In this document: one piece after another, positions 41,686 to 51,406 of the stretch
How positions within the stretch are numbered: the first letter of the stretch is position 1
How the letters are laid out: each line of letters starts with the position of its first letter
NCBI RefSeq assembly: GCF_005938675.2
Contig: NZ_VCCH02000028.1
Span: 24,932-88,931, forward strand
Source: Mycobacterium sp. KBS0706
GTDB lineage: Bacteria > Pseudomonadota > Alphaproteobacteria > DSM-16000 > Inquilinaceae
Length of the DNA stretch: 64,000 nt
Reading direction: 5' to 3'
Made by a program: the position numbers and the translations under genes
The notes under the pieces: generated by a model
The model's database searches: none
The model's input: the letters and a program-made list of their open reading frames with translations, nothing else
Told to the model about the DNA's origin: nothing

Positions 41686-44600
41686 TCAGGAACCATTCGA
41701 CCAAGGACTGGCGTCGATACCAACGACCAGAAGTCCATCGACATCGGGATCTCCCAGCCGGATTGCATCCGCCTCGGCCTGCAGCAGCCCTACAAGCTCG
41801 TCGAACTGCACGTAGCGACGTGGGTTCTCTAGCAACCATTTTCGTGGTTTGACACAAAGGCACAGAAGTAGAACGCCGTATCGCGAACGCGCCGTTCGCA
41901 TATACTGCCCGATCAATTGCGCCCTTAACGTTTCCACGAGGCTAAGGAACGTATATCTTTTCTTATCAATCGGTTTGATTTCGATGCTCACAATACCAGC
42001 GACTGCGCTCCGAATTCGAATGTCGGGTTCTTTGTGGTCAGCAACTTCCTCTTCTCTGACGACATCGAAACGGCGCCGACTACCACCGGCCAACCGACCA
42101 GCGAAGTATCGCTGTACAATCTCTTCGCGTACGCCATTAGGAAAGATCCCTCGGTCGCCGAAGTCGCCTTTCTCGAAGTCGGCGCGGATATCGCTCAATC
42201 GTGAGCGTACCAGTAAATACAGCTCGGCTCCATTTCTCGGATCGCGCTCATACTGAGTTTCGAATGCGGCGACGTCAGCCTCTCGCCAGGCCTGAGGTTC
42301 GACGGACATTTCGAGGTGGCGTAGCGAACCCTCTCGGAAATAGATCCGCGCACCGCCGAGACTGCGGTCGCGCGAGAGTGCCTCAAGCGCATCGTGCGCC
42401 GCTTGTCCTGGGATGGTCTCGAGGAAACTGCCGATCTTCCCTCTAACCCTGAGTACTCGATCTGAAATGGTGATTCGATGTATTCCGGCACGATGGGCGT
42501 CATTCTCTACGGGGAAATGACGGTAAATGAGCGGTATCGCGCGCAACAACCAGCTGGGATTTCTCAAATACTGTGTCTTAACTCCGTCATCCTCATCCAC
42601 ATCGTTGTAGAGCTGTAGCATCAGATCTGAAAGTTGCTCCCGGGCCGTCGTATCTGCCGGCGAAAGATGAGCTTCCAGAAAATCCCAGGCCTGATGTACG
42701 TCAACCTGCATCCAGCCTCGAAGCCAGGCATACGCACCCGCGGTCTGGCTGGCCCAGACCTCTTCCGCGCGGCGGCCAAACAGGCTCGCCAGGTCCCCCC
42801 GGCCAATGGTCGATTGATCGAGCACTCGAAGGCTCGCCTTTAGGGCGGTGGGGCCGAGCGCGCTCGACGTCGACACCGTCGTGAGAATTGTCTCGGCCAT
42901 CGCCGCGGCGATCGCGGGAACTTCCGCAACGGATTGAAGGGTTCGCGGCTCGCCGGTTGCATTGGGACCGAGCTCGTATGCGACCTCCGGAGTGATGGTG
43001 TTGGCTATGACCTCGGGCCAGCGGATAGCCAATGCGGCGAGCCATTCTGGGAAACGGTTGAGCTCTCGCAAAGCGTATAGCGTAGCGAGCCGAGCCTCCT
43101 CTGCTGATAGGCCGGAGAAATCGAATCCCTCCGCCTCCAATAGAGCAAGGCCCGTCAATCCGAGCACTACGCCGATCTCGGTGTTTGACCCATCACCTCG
43201 TGCCGATGGTAGTGGTGGTTCCCACCGACGCCAACATTGGATCAAGCCCTCGCGGGCCGCCGACGCCACCTCGGGTCCGAATCGATGCTCAATCTCGCCG
43301 ATGTTCCTTTGACCGTACCGGCTGCTTGATCCATCGCCGGCGGACGCCATTAGCGAGACAATGTGGCTGAGCGCTCTCAGATCCGTGCCAGATCGAATCC
43401 GATCCGCGCGCTCCTCGAGGAACCTTCTCTCTTCCTGATCGCGTTCCCTCTGCTGCTCTGCTGCATGATTCGATGTTTCGGCCAGACTGGGCTGGCGCTC
43501 AGGGCTAAACCAGGTCAGAAGGACGTCCCTCTCCGTCTCTTCCAGCCCCGAGGCGGCAATGGCACCTACAATCTCCGCCACTCGTCCGGCAGGACGCTGA
43601 TTGATCACCCAGACATCGATCGCAGCGTTCAGCCAGCGGCGCTGCATCTCCGCGCTGTCCGCCGCAGCGGCCTGAACAACCGCCATCGAGATATCCGGCT
43701 CAAGTGGCTGAAGAATACGACGCTGAGCAAGCGAAAGGATCGGGCGCCACGGATCCTCATCGGCACCGAGCACGGTCGCGGCCAACAGTGCCTGCCTTGT
43801 AGAATCGCGGGTCGACAGCAGATCGGGCAACGCACCAGCATCTCGGGGCCGCATCCGGTCGTGCCGATCCAGCCGTTGGATCAAGAGCAGGGCCGCGGTC
43901 ATCGGTGGTGGCACGGGCGACTGGGGCCCCATGGTCTCCAGCACCAGCCGTGCGCACCGTGCCACTCCATCCACCAGCCAACCATATCTCTCCGACAGCA
44001 ATGAATGCGGCCGCCCGGCGGCGAGCGGTGGGCTGGTGGCCAGCGACAACAGGCGTTCGAGCATTTCGACGCGGTTGGCAGCAGGACAGTTGTCGACCCA
44101 GTCCTCGGTAACGACAGCGCGCGGGCCTCCGACGACGTCGTCACCTGGCGGTTGCATCCTGTCCAACAATCCGAACAGCGCATCCATCGATATCACGCCG
44201 GGGAACAAGCTCTGTCCGAGCACTGCGAGATAGCGGTTTTCAGGGTCGGTGACCGCCTGGGCCGCGGCCCAGAGCGCATCCTTCTCAGCGCGAGTACCAG
44301 CGACCCCCACGGTCGCTACGGCTTGGACCGTGGCATCGGGATCCCGGCCGGGATCTCGTGCAAACTCCAGTGCTGCCGTCGCAGATGCCGGCAACATGCC
44401 GACCCTGGCGACGTTCAGGAGGAAGCGCCTGACCAACGAGGAAGTCTCATGCCCCCTGATCAACTCTCCAATGGCCGGGTCGATCGAATGATCGGCAATT
44501 CTCGCATAGTCCGCGTCGCTAACAATATGTCCGAGCCTGCGGACCTCCTGAAAGCGCGTGGCGAACGCCCGGAGTGCACGAAGGCGGTCCTCTGGCGGGA

Positions 44601-45951
44601 TTCGCCGAGCATCTCCGTAAAGAAGAACAATTTCGGGAGCGGCGTCGATCATCCGGCCTCTAAGACGCTGGTCTGCGCTCGCCACCCAGGCTCCGACCTC
44701 GGCTCGCGACGGGATAACTCGTCGCTCCCCAAAGGCCGTGCCAATTACCAAGTCGGCAGCCGCATTGATGGGGCAGTCATTGTCCAGAAGCTTTAAGATC
44801 CAGCATGCGGCGAGGTAGCTTCTGGTCGTTCTATGGTGAATTCGCATTCGCCCCGGCAGCGACGGTTCAAACAAGCTGCGCGACAGGAGAGCGGTCATTT
44901 CTTCCCCGGACCAATCGGGAAGAAGATCGGTGCTTCGCAACGCGTCACCCCCATCTTGCTGTCGGGATGTCGGGCCTTTGATCGAGGTCAGGCGGCAGAG
45001 ATAGGTTGCCGCCGCAATCCGCTCAGCAGCGGATCGATTGTCCAGGACCCGAAGTCGATCGATCCGCAGCCGGCCGGGATTACGCTCTCGTAGATGGCCG
45101 TTTACGCTGTCATTCAGCATCTCCGACATCGACGTAATTTGGTGATGGCGCAACCAATACTCTGCTAGCCATTCAACATCCCTTGGTCTCTCCGCCAAGA
45201 ATTGAACGTCATGCGTTGCAAGTGCTCTCATGAATGACTCGAGATCGGTCACGCCAAACACCGGTGTGAGGAGGCGAACCTGGCGGTCGTCAAGCGGGAA
45301 CAGCGCGAATGTCGCTATCGGGATTGCCCCATTGGTGGCGCCATCTACGGCTGTCCGGATCGCTGTCATTGTCGACGGGTCGTCCGGATCGGGCTCACCG
45401 GTCACTTCATCACCGACCGCGAGCTGGAAGTTCGGGACTAGCGATGAAAGCGTTGCCTGAAGCCTTTCGATATCCTCATCATCCTCCCACCCAGTAGGTC
45501 GTGAAGAAAAAACGATCCGGATGTTCTCACCAGCGCCTTTGACAGATCGAACGAAGGATCTCAGCGACTTCATAAATGCTGCGGAACTGGCTGCGCGAGC
45601 TTCATCTACAGCATCTAGGAAGAATGTGGCGGACTGACCCGAGTGGCGCCAGCGCCGAAAGGCATCTCCATTGGCCGCGTCCAGGGAGTGCTCAAAATCG
45701 CTCTCCTCCGCCATTGAATGAAATTCGGCGTAGACCGCATGGCCACCAGAGGCCCTGAGGCGCCGCGCCTGCGCTTGCATTTCCGTCGATTTCCCGACCC
45801 CGGCATTGCCGAGAATCACGACGAATCTGTTTTTCAGCACATCATCCCAGCTCTTTGATCCATACGATCGGAGCCATGCCTGGACGCTTCCATCGTCTAG
45901 ATCATATTCGCCGGGTACACCAAAACGACGATCCAGATCGACATATGCCAT
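41686..45951 (-). CDS. Giant NACHT/STAND-like NTPase with C-terminal PD-(D/E)XK-like motif, putative antiviral protein
   Basis: The 1421-residue protein starts at ATG 45951. The N-terminal NTPase has Walker A 'ILGNAGVGKST' (residues 46-56), Walker B 'FFLDAVDEAR' (110-119), the D-x-x-D-E form of NACHT proteins, and sensor-like 'VFSSRPTGW'. About 900 residues of helical repeats follow, likely a solenoid that senses a ligand. Near the C-terminus, 'EPDIRI' (Asp1310), 'VSIEIK' (Glu1324, Lys1326) and 'QLIGQYM' form a restriction-nuclease-like PD-(D/E)XK pattern. Antiviral STAND proteins (Avs, bNACHT) share the NTPase-plus-repeat-plus-effector logic, but usually carry the effector at the N-terminus. 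No partner gene overlaps it. Confidence 0.75.
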   Translation of the reverse strand: MAYVDLDRRFGVPGEYDLDDGSVQAWLRSYGSKSWDDVLKNRFVVILGNAGVGKSTEMQAQARRLRASGGHAVYAEFHSMAEESDFEHSLDAANGDAFRRWRHSGQSATFFLDAVDEARAASSAAFMKSLRSFVRSVKGAGENIRIVFSSRPTGWEDDEDIERLQATLSSLVPNFQLAVGDEVTGEPDPDDPSTMTAIRTAVDGATNGAIPIATFALFPLDDRQVRLLTPVFGVTDLESFMRALATHDVQFLAERPRDVEWLAEYWLRHHQITSMSEMLNDSVNGHLRERNPGRLRIDRLRVLDNRSAAERIAAATYLCRLTSIKGPTSRQQDGGDALRSTDLLPDWSGEEMTALLSRSLFEPSLPGRMRIHHRTTRSYLAACWILKLLDNDCPINAAADLVIGTAFGERRVIPSRAEVGAWVASADQRLRGRMIDAAPEIVLLYGDARRIPPEDRLRALRAFATRFQEVRRLGHIVSDADYARIADHSIDPAIGELIRGHETSSLVRRFLLNVARVGMLPASATAALEFARDPGRDPDATVQAVATVGVAGTRAEKDALWAAAQAVTDPENRYLAVLGQSLFPGVISMDALFGLLDRMQPPGDDVVGGPRAVVTEDWVDNCPAANRVEMLERLLSLATSPPLAAGRPHSLLSERYGWLVDGVARCARLVLETMGPQSPVPPPMTAALLLIQRLDRHDRMRPRDAGALPDLLSTRDSTRQALLAATVLGADEDPWRPILSLAQRRILQPLEPDISMAVVQAAAADSAEMQRRWLNAAIDVWVINQRPAGRVAEIVGAIAASGLEETERDVLLTWFSPERQPSLAETSNHAAEQQRERDQEERRFLEERADRIRSGTDLRALSHIVSLMASAGDGSSSRYGQRNIGEIEHRFGPEVASAAREGLIQCWRRWEPPLPSARGDGSNTEIGVVLGLTGLALLEAEGFDFSGLSAEEARLATLYALRELNRFPEWLAALAIRWPEVIANTITPEVAYELGPNATGEPRTLQSVAEVPAIAAAMAETILTTVSTSSALGPTALKASLRVLDQSTIGRGDLASLFGRRAEEVWASQTAGAYAWLRGWMQVDVHQAWDFLEAHLSPADTTAREQLSDLMLQLYNDVDEDDGVKTQYLRNPSWLLRAIPLIYRHFPVENDAHRAGIHRITISDRVLRVRGKIGSFLETIPGQAAHDALEALSRDRSLGGARIYFREGSLRHLEMSVEPQAWREADVAAFETQYERDPRNGAELYLLVRSRLSDIRADFEKGDFGDRGIFPNGVREEIVQRYFAGRLAGGSRRRFDVVREEEVADHKEPDIRIRSAVAGIVSIEIKPIDKKRYTFLSLVETLRAQLIGQYMRTARSRYGVLLLCLCVKPRKWLLENPRRYVQFDELVGLLQAEADAIRLGDPDVDGLLVVGIDASPWSNGS

Positions 45952-45969
45952 TTTGAAATTACTTTCTGA

Positions 45970-46620
45970 TCAACTGCCAGACAGCAAACGCCCCGTGAAA
46001 TTCCCCACCCACAGGCTTTCGTGCCGCCGGTAGATCCAGGCCGAGCCTGAGCTCTTCCAGCGGCCGTGCTCCATCGCCTTGTCGAGGGGGATTCCGAACA
46101 GGTCCGCCGAGGTCATGATACCAGCCCGCAGGCTGTGTGCCGAGAACTCCTCCGAGCCGATGCCGGTGCGGGCCAGCACCCGCTTGACCAGCCGGGCGAT
46201 TGTGGCCGGGTCGATCGGCAGCAGGCGCCCGCCGGCGTCGGCCAGCAGGTTGCCACCACGGTCGAGGCGGCAGAACAGAGCTCCGGGCGCATCGCCGCGG
46301 GCCTCGAGCCAGTGGCGCAGAGCGGCGAGCCCGGCACCGCCTCGATGCCGACCTCGGCGCCGTGCCGCTCCTGATCGGCCTTGGAGCGGCCGACGAACAG
46401 CACCAAGCCCTTAGCCGAGAAGGACACGTCCCGAAGATCGAAGCCGGCCAGTTCCGAGCGCCGGAAGCCGGTCAGCAGCAGCGCCATGTCACGTTGCGCC
46501 CGCCGCCCCTCCCCTGGCGCCAAGCCCGGCCAGATCCTGATGCGCGCCTGGGGTCAGCGCCAGGGGTGCAGCGCGGAGGTTCGGTTCGAGCAGGGCCGCC
46601 TTGCGCACCGGCCGGGCCCA
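45970..46620 (-). pseudogene. Decayed tyrosine recombinase, homologue of 61201-62316
   Basis: Three reading-frame pieces on the minus strand match the intact recombinase at 61201: 'ARPVRKAALLEPNLRAAPLA', then 'DMALLLTGFRRSELAGFDLR', 'DVSFSAKGLVLFVGRSKADQ', and after a frameshift 'EEFSAHSLRAGIMTSADLFG', 'RRHESLWVGNFTGRLL'. The N-terminal 150 residues are missing and at least one frameshift (around 46300-46180) breaks it. Several catalytic residues remain in the debris (Arg, HSLR, Tyr region). The end lies 18 bases after the stop side of the giant NTPase start region. Confidence 0.8.
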
Positions 46621-46694
46621 GTCCCAGTATAACTGGGCCGAATCCCGCCGCTCGAACTGCGTGAGATTTCCCGTTTCTCCATCTCCGATGGATA

Positions 46695-46732
46695 GGGGGT
46701 ACCTCAAGGTTTTGCCGCCAGAATACGCTAAG
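46695..46732. repeat. 38-bp Tn3-family terminal inverted repeat
   Basis: The sequence begins GGGGGTACC at 46695 and ends TACGCTAAG at 46732, the start and finish typical of Tn3/Tn21-type terminal repeats, and is exactly 38 bp. The tnpA remnant lies 21 bases inside it on the right, and the G-rich outer end faces left towards the recombinase pseudogene. Confidence 0.75.
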
Positions 46733-46753
46733 CCGGACAAAGCGAGAGCACGA

Positions 46754-47153
46754 TCAGCCGGCGACGGCGGGCGAGTCGTCCTGGAGGCGGAGCGGCCAGT
46801 AGTCGAACGGGGTGTGGGCGGCCTGCTCCCACAGGTAGTCGCCGGTCAGGCTGATGTGCTCCCAGCCCAGTGGCGCGACATGGGTCAGCAACCGATCGGG
46901 CACCGGGATTGCCGTCGAGCGGAGGTGCTGCACGGTCCGCGGCCCGGCAGCGGCGCCGGAGGTCCGGGTCTTCTAGCCAGTCGAGGGTGAACAAAGTGCG
47001 CTCGATCCGGCCGATCTCCTGCAGCGCCAGGTCGAGCAGGTTCTGATGCCGGTAGGCGGCGAGCTTCGTGAGGATCTCCGACGGCGCCACAGCGCCGGCG
47101 TCGATCGACGCCACAGCGGCGATTGCAGCCCGCCGCCAGGTCACGCCAAACAC
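46754..47153 (-). pseudogene. Tn3-family transposase (tnpA) C-terminal remnant
   Basis: The minus strand reads 'ILTKLAAYRHQNLLDLALQE' and 'IGRIERTLFTLDWLEDPDLR', then, in a different frame, 'LLTHVAPLGWEHISLTGDYL' and 'WEQAAHTPFDYWPLRLQDDS', ending at a stop at 46754-46756. Both blocks belong to the C-terminus of Tn3-type transposases, but the roughly 85 residues normally between them are reduced to about 50. The gene is truncated, frameshifted and internally deleted. It overlaps the upstream region of the restriction-modification gene. Confidence 0.8.
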
Positions 47154-47255
47154 GATTCCGGCTTCCAGCCGAAGCTGTCATGGTGCCCTCAATCGCTTGC
47201 AAGCTGCGCATTGGGGTGCCAGCTTCGTGAGCTACCTCATGATGGGAGAACGGAC

Positions 47256-50200
47256 GTGTTGTTGGGGGCCCTGTTCACTCGGGACTTCTTGAAGCAGGGC
47301 ATTATCGAGACTCAGGAATGGAGAGGGTTGGGTGCTTCGGCCCTCGAACAGTTCGCCTCGCAGGTCCGCACCAGCTTCAAGCAGTTCCCCACTGCCGGCG
47401 CGCCAAACGAATCTCAGACCGAGCAGGATCTGATTTTTCCGATCTTAGATTTGCTCGGATGGAAGGATCGGCTGACGCAAATCCGCGCTAGTGTAAAGGG
47501 CCGCTCAGACGTTCCCGACATGCTACTATTCGAGAACGCAGATGCCAAAGGGAAGGCCAACGCTGAATCCGAGCCTGCCTATAAGTTCCGTCACGGGATC
47601 GCAATCTGCGAGAACAAGGCTTGGGACGTACCCCTTGATCGCGCGGGAAGGGGCAAGCTCGGCGACGGCGTGCCTTCGACACAGATTTTGCGCTACTTGA
47701 CGGTGGCTGAGGTCCAGTCAGATCGCCGCATCCAGTGGGGTATCCTGACAAACGGTCGCCACTGGCGCCTCTACTTTCAACAGGCCCGATCCCGGTCAGA
47801 GGAGTTTCTCGACCTCGATCTCGCCGCCATCCTCAGGGTACCGGGCTTTAGCGACCCGCCCGCGATGGACGAGGACGAGCGAACACATTGGCTCAAGGTC
47901 TTCATCCTGATGTTCCGCCGCCAGGCATTCCTGACAGGTGCTGACAAGCGCACGTTCCATCATGTTGCCCTGGACGAAGGTCGGCACTGGGAAGAGCGGG
48001 TGGCCAAAGACCTCTCGAATCTGGTTTTCGAGCAGGTCTTTCCCACACTCATCAGTGGAATTGTCGCCAACGACCCCCACGCCCCCAAGGCCCTGTCCAG
48101 GACATATCTCGCCGAGGTCAAGCAGGCTGCGCTGATCCTGCTCTACCGGCTGTTGTTCATACTCTATGCCGAAGATCGCAATCTCCTGCCAGTGCGCGAT
48201 AGCCGCTACGAGGGCTACGCTATGCGCACCGGGGTCCGGGAGCACATTGCGAAGCGAATGGAAAGCAAGGAGGTCTTCGCAGAGTCGTTGGGAGACTACT
48301 ACGGCCGCGTCCAACGATTGTTCCGGGCAATCGCTAAAGGCGAGCGGTCTCTCGGGATTCCTCCCTATAACGGCGGCCTTTTCGACGGTTCGCGCACTCC
48401 CATCTTGGAGCGTATCGAACTTCCTGATGCCGTATTCGCACCAGTTGTGGACGCCTTGTCGCGCCACAGCCAAGGCTCAGGAAAGCGCTGGATCAACTAC
48501 CGCGATCTCTCTGTGCAGCAACTCGGTTCGATCTATGAGGGACTGCTTGAGTTTGAGCCAACAATCGAAGGCGGTAAGGTCGCGATCAAACCCAATGTGT
48601 TCGCTCGAAGAGGTAGCGGCAGCTATTACACACCTGAATCCCTGGTGTCCCTGATCATCGAGCGCACGGTCGGTCCACTCATCGACGAACGACGGGAGAG
48701 ATTTTCGACCAAGGCGGCCGAGATGGCCAATAGCAGCAAAAGCAACTCACCTCGGCTGGAGGACCTCACTGCGCTGGACCCGGCCAGCGCCATCCTCGAC
48801 CTCCGGATCTGTGACCCCGCGATGGGGAGCGGGCACTTCCTCGTATCGTTGGTTGACTACCTCGCTGACCGCATTCTCGAAGCTATTGCCGAAGCAAAGG
48901 CGTCGGTCCCATGGACGGATTACCAGTCGCCATTGGTCGATCGAATCGCTGCATTGAGGGACCGCATCACCTCACAGGCAGCAGCCAACGCTTGGGTGGT
49001 TGAAGAAGGCCAGCTGGACGACCGACTAATCGTCCGCAGGCTCATCTTGAAGCGGGTGATCCATGGTGTGGATCTCAATCCGATGGCGGTTGAGTTGGCG
49101 AAGGTGTCGCTTTGGCTGCATACCTTTACCGTCGGTGCGCCGCTATCATTTCTCAATCACCACCTGCGCTGCGGGAATTCGCTCTACGGGGAGCAGGTTC
49201 GGCCAGTGATGGACGAACTTTCAAAGCGCTTCAATTTGCTGATCAATCGGTACGTCACCAGGGCCCGCAAGGCAGCTGAGGGGATGCGCCGAATCGAGGA
49301 CCTGTCTGACGTCGACATCGGTGAGGTGCAATCCTCCGCGGCGGCGTTCACCCAAGTAGTGGACGACACGCGTCCTCTAGAGGCGCTGCTCGACCTGCGC
49401 CAGGCTCTACGCTGGCTGGGCGTCGATCGCCTTTCCAAGAAGCGACTCCATCCCGCTGTTGCGTCGCTGTTCGACGGGTCCCTTGGCGATCTGCTTGCAA
49501 TAGCCACCGGCCGGCTACGGCTCGCCGACGACGGTGCGCAGCCCGACCTTACCGGCGGCCAGAGCGCCCGAAGCACCACGATCTCCAAGGCTGAAGTTAT
49601 TTCCGCGGCGGCTCGCCTCGTGGGCCGCGCCAGCGAGATAATTCAAGAACAGCGCTTTCTCCACTGGCAGGTTGCCTTCCCTGACATCTGGGACAATTGG
49701 AACAGCATTAACGGATCTGGAGGCTTCGATGCTGTGATCGGCAATCCACCGTGGGACCGAATGAAGCTCCAGGAGGTCGAATGGTTTGCGGCTCGCCGAC
49801 CAGGGATTGCTCTTGCTCAGACTGCGGCGGAGCGCAAGAAGATGATCACCGCTTTATTCGATTCTAGTGATCCTCTCACTAAAGATTACGAGCACGCTCA
49901 GCGTACGGCTGAATCAGCCGCGCGAGTAGCCCGCACGCAGGGAAACTATCCCCAACTCTCCGGCGGCGATATCAACATCTATTCCTTATTCATCGAGCGC
50001 GCCCAAAGCCTTATTCGTCCTACCGGTATGGTTGGTCTCATTGTACCATCAGGTATTGCGTCTGATCTTGGTTCTGCCGGCTTCTTTCGCTCGATTGCCG
50101 CCAGCGGCCGCCTCTCGGCACTGTATGATTTTTTTAACAAGCGCAGTAATGGAGAATTACACTTCCCGGATGTTTATTATCGGTTTAAGTTTTCAATATA

Positions 50201-51386
50201 CATTGCAGGTGGCGTGGAACGACATTTTAGATCCAGCATACTTGGTTTCCACCTGCGGGACGTAGAAGATACCTTTGATGCGGATCGATGCTTTCCTCTG
50301 ACCTCGTCAGACTTCACCCGCGTTAACCCCAACACCGGAACAGCGCCGATCTTCTCATCGGCTCGCGACGCGCGACTGAACGCGGAGATCTATCAGAGGC
50401 AATCTGTGTTGGTCGATCGTACCGGAGCTGCGCCCCTAAAAGCGTGGCCACTGCGATATACAACCATGTTCCATATGACCAATGACTCGAATCTCTTCCG
50501 GACACAGGCTCAGCTCGTTGAGGAGGGCTTCTACCGGACAGAGGCCAACACCTGGAAGCGTGGAACGGACGAATATCTTGCGCTGTACGAAGGGAAGATG
50601 GTGCAGGCCTATGACCATCGCGCTGCGGGCGTGCTGGTCAAGGACGACAACATCCATCGCCCGGGCCAGCCACTCCCTGCCACATTAGGGCAGCACTCTG
50701 ACGTCTCATGGTCCCCAGCTCCGCAGTTTTGGGTGCCCAAGGGCGCGATCAATTGGTCGAGTGACGTTGATTGGGCAATCGCATTCAAAGACGTAACGTC
50801 GACCACGAATGCACGAACGATGATCGCTGCTATTGTACCTAAGACAGGTGCGGGCAATACCTTGCCGCTGCTTATGCCAGACCCATTATCGGAGGCAGAG
50901 TACAAGGAGAATGCTTCTCTGGTCGTTGCAAACCTCAATTCCTTTGCCTACGACTATCTTGCCAGACAGAAAGTACAAGGGCAGCACTTGAACTGGTACA
51001 TTGTGGAGCAGCTGGCTGTTGTCCATCCCAATGCCTATTCTATAACTATCGGCAACAGAACTGCCGCAGAGATCGTTCGGCGCGAGGTATTGAAGCTGAC
51101 CTACGTCTCCCGCGATATGGTCGTCTTCGCTTGCGACCAAGGCTACAATGGACCGCCTTTCAGGTGGGATGAGGAAGAGAGACGCCACAGCCGAGCCCGC
51201 CTTGATGCGTTGTTCTTCCTACTATACGGACTAGAGCGCGCGGCAGCTTCCTATATCCTCGACACTTTCCCTATTGTCCGCGAACAGGATACCGGAAACT
51301 ACGGTCGGTATTACTCGAAAGATCTGATTCTTGGGTACATGGCTGCATTCGCTGCCGGAGACTCCGATACTCGGATTGCGGCGTGA
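47256..51386 (+). CDS. Type IIG restriction-modification enzyme (Eco57I-like)
   Basis: The start is GTG 47256 behind GGGAG; the frame runs on upstream only through transposon debris. The 1376-residue protein has an N-terminal nuclease domain (Asp88 in 'DVPDML', Glu119/Lys121 in 'AICENKAW', a PD-(D/E)XK pattern), a helical region, an N6-adenine methyltransferase with motif I 'DPAMGSGHFL' (from residue 520) and motif IV 'GNPPW' (830-833), and a C-terminal target-recognition part. It methylates adenine in its site and cuts unmodified DNA as one polypeptide. It forms part of the defence island. Confidence 0.85.
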   Translation: MLLGALFTRDFLKQGIIETQEWRGLGASALEQFASQVRTSFKQFPTAGAPNESQTEQDLIFPILDLLGWKDRLTQIRASVKGRSDVPDMLLFENADAKGKANAESEPAYKFRHGIAICENKAWDVPLDRAGRGKLGDGVPSTQILRYLTVAEVQSDRRIQWGILTNGRHWRLYFQQARSRSEEFLDLDLAAILRVPGFSDPPAMDEDERTHWLKVFILMFRRQAFLTGADKRTFHHVALDEGRHWEERVAKDLSNLVFEQVFPTLISGIVANDPHAPKALSRTYLAEVKQAALILLYRLLFILYAEDRNLLPVRDSRYEGYAMRTGVREHIAKRMESKEVFAESLGDYYGRVQRLFRAIAKGERSLGIPPYNGGLFDGSRTPILERIELPDAVFAPVVDALSRHSQGSGKRWINYRDLSVQQLGSIYEGLLEFEPTIEGGKVAIKPNVFARRGSGSYYTPESLVSLIIERTVGPLIDERRERFSTKAAEMANSSKSNSPRLEDLTALDPASAILDLRICDPAMGSGHFLVSLVDYLADRILEAIAEAKASVPWTDYQSPLVDRIAALRDRITSQAAANAWVVEEGQLDDRLIVRRLILKRVIHGVDLNPMAVELAKVSLWLHTFTVGAPLSFLNHHLRCGNSLYGEQVRPVMDELSKRFNLLINRYVTRARKAAEGMRRIEDLSDVDIGEVQSSAAAFTQVVDDTRPLEALLDLRQALRWLGVDRLSKKRLHPAVASLFDGSLGDLLAIATGRLRLADDGAQPDLTGGQSARSTTISKAEVISAAARLVGRASEIIQEQRFLHWQVAFPDIWDNWNSINGSGGFDAVIGNPPWDRMKLQEVEWFAARRPGIALAQTAAERKKMITALFDSSDPLTKDYEHAQRTAESAARVARTQGNYPQLSGGDINIYSLFIERAQSLIRPTGMVGLIVPSGIASDLGSAGFFRSIAASGRLSALYDFFNKRSNGELHFPDVYYRFKFSIYIAGGVERHFRSSILGFHLRDVEDTFDADRCFPLTSSDFTRVNPNTGTAPIFSSARDARLNAEIYQRQSVLVDRTGAAPLKAWPLRYTTMFHMTNDSNLFRTQAQLVEEGFYRTEANTWKRGTDEYLALYEGKMVQAYDHRAAGVLVKDDNIHRPGQPLPATLGQHSDVSWSPAPQFWVPKGAINWSSDVDWAIAFKDVTSTTNARTMIAAIVPKTGAGNTLPLLMPDPLSEAEYKENASLVVANLNSFAYDYLARQKVQGQHLNWYIVEQLAVVHPNAYSITIGNRTAAEIVRREVLKLTYVSRDMVVFACDQGYNGPPFRWDEEERRHSRARLDALFFLLYGLERAAASYILDTFPIVREQDTGNYGRYYSKDLILGYMAAFAAGDSDTRIAA

Positions 51387-51406
51387 ACTGCACTCCAGGT
51401 GGACAC

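Noticed and set aside
47046..47255. Upstream extension of the type IIG enzyme to ATG 47046
   Set aside because: These codons read antisense through the tnpA remnant; GTG 47256 with GGGAG upstream begins the conserved protein.
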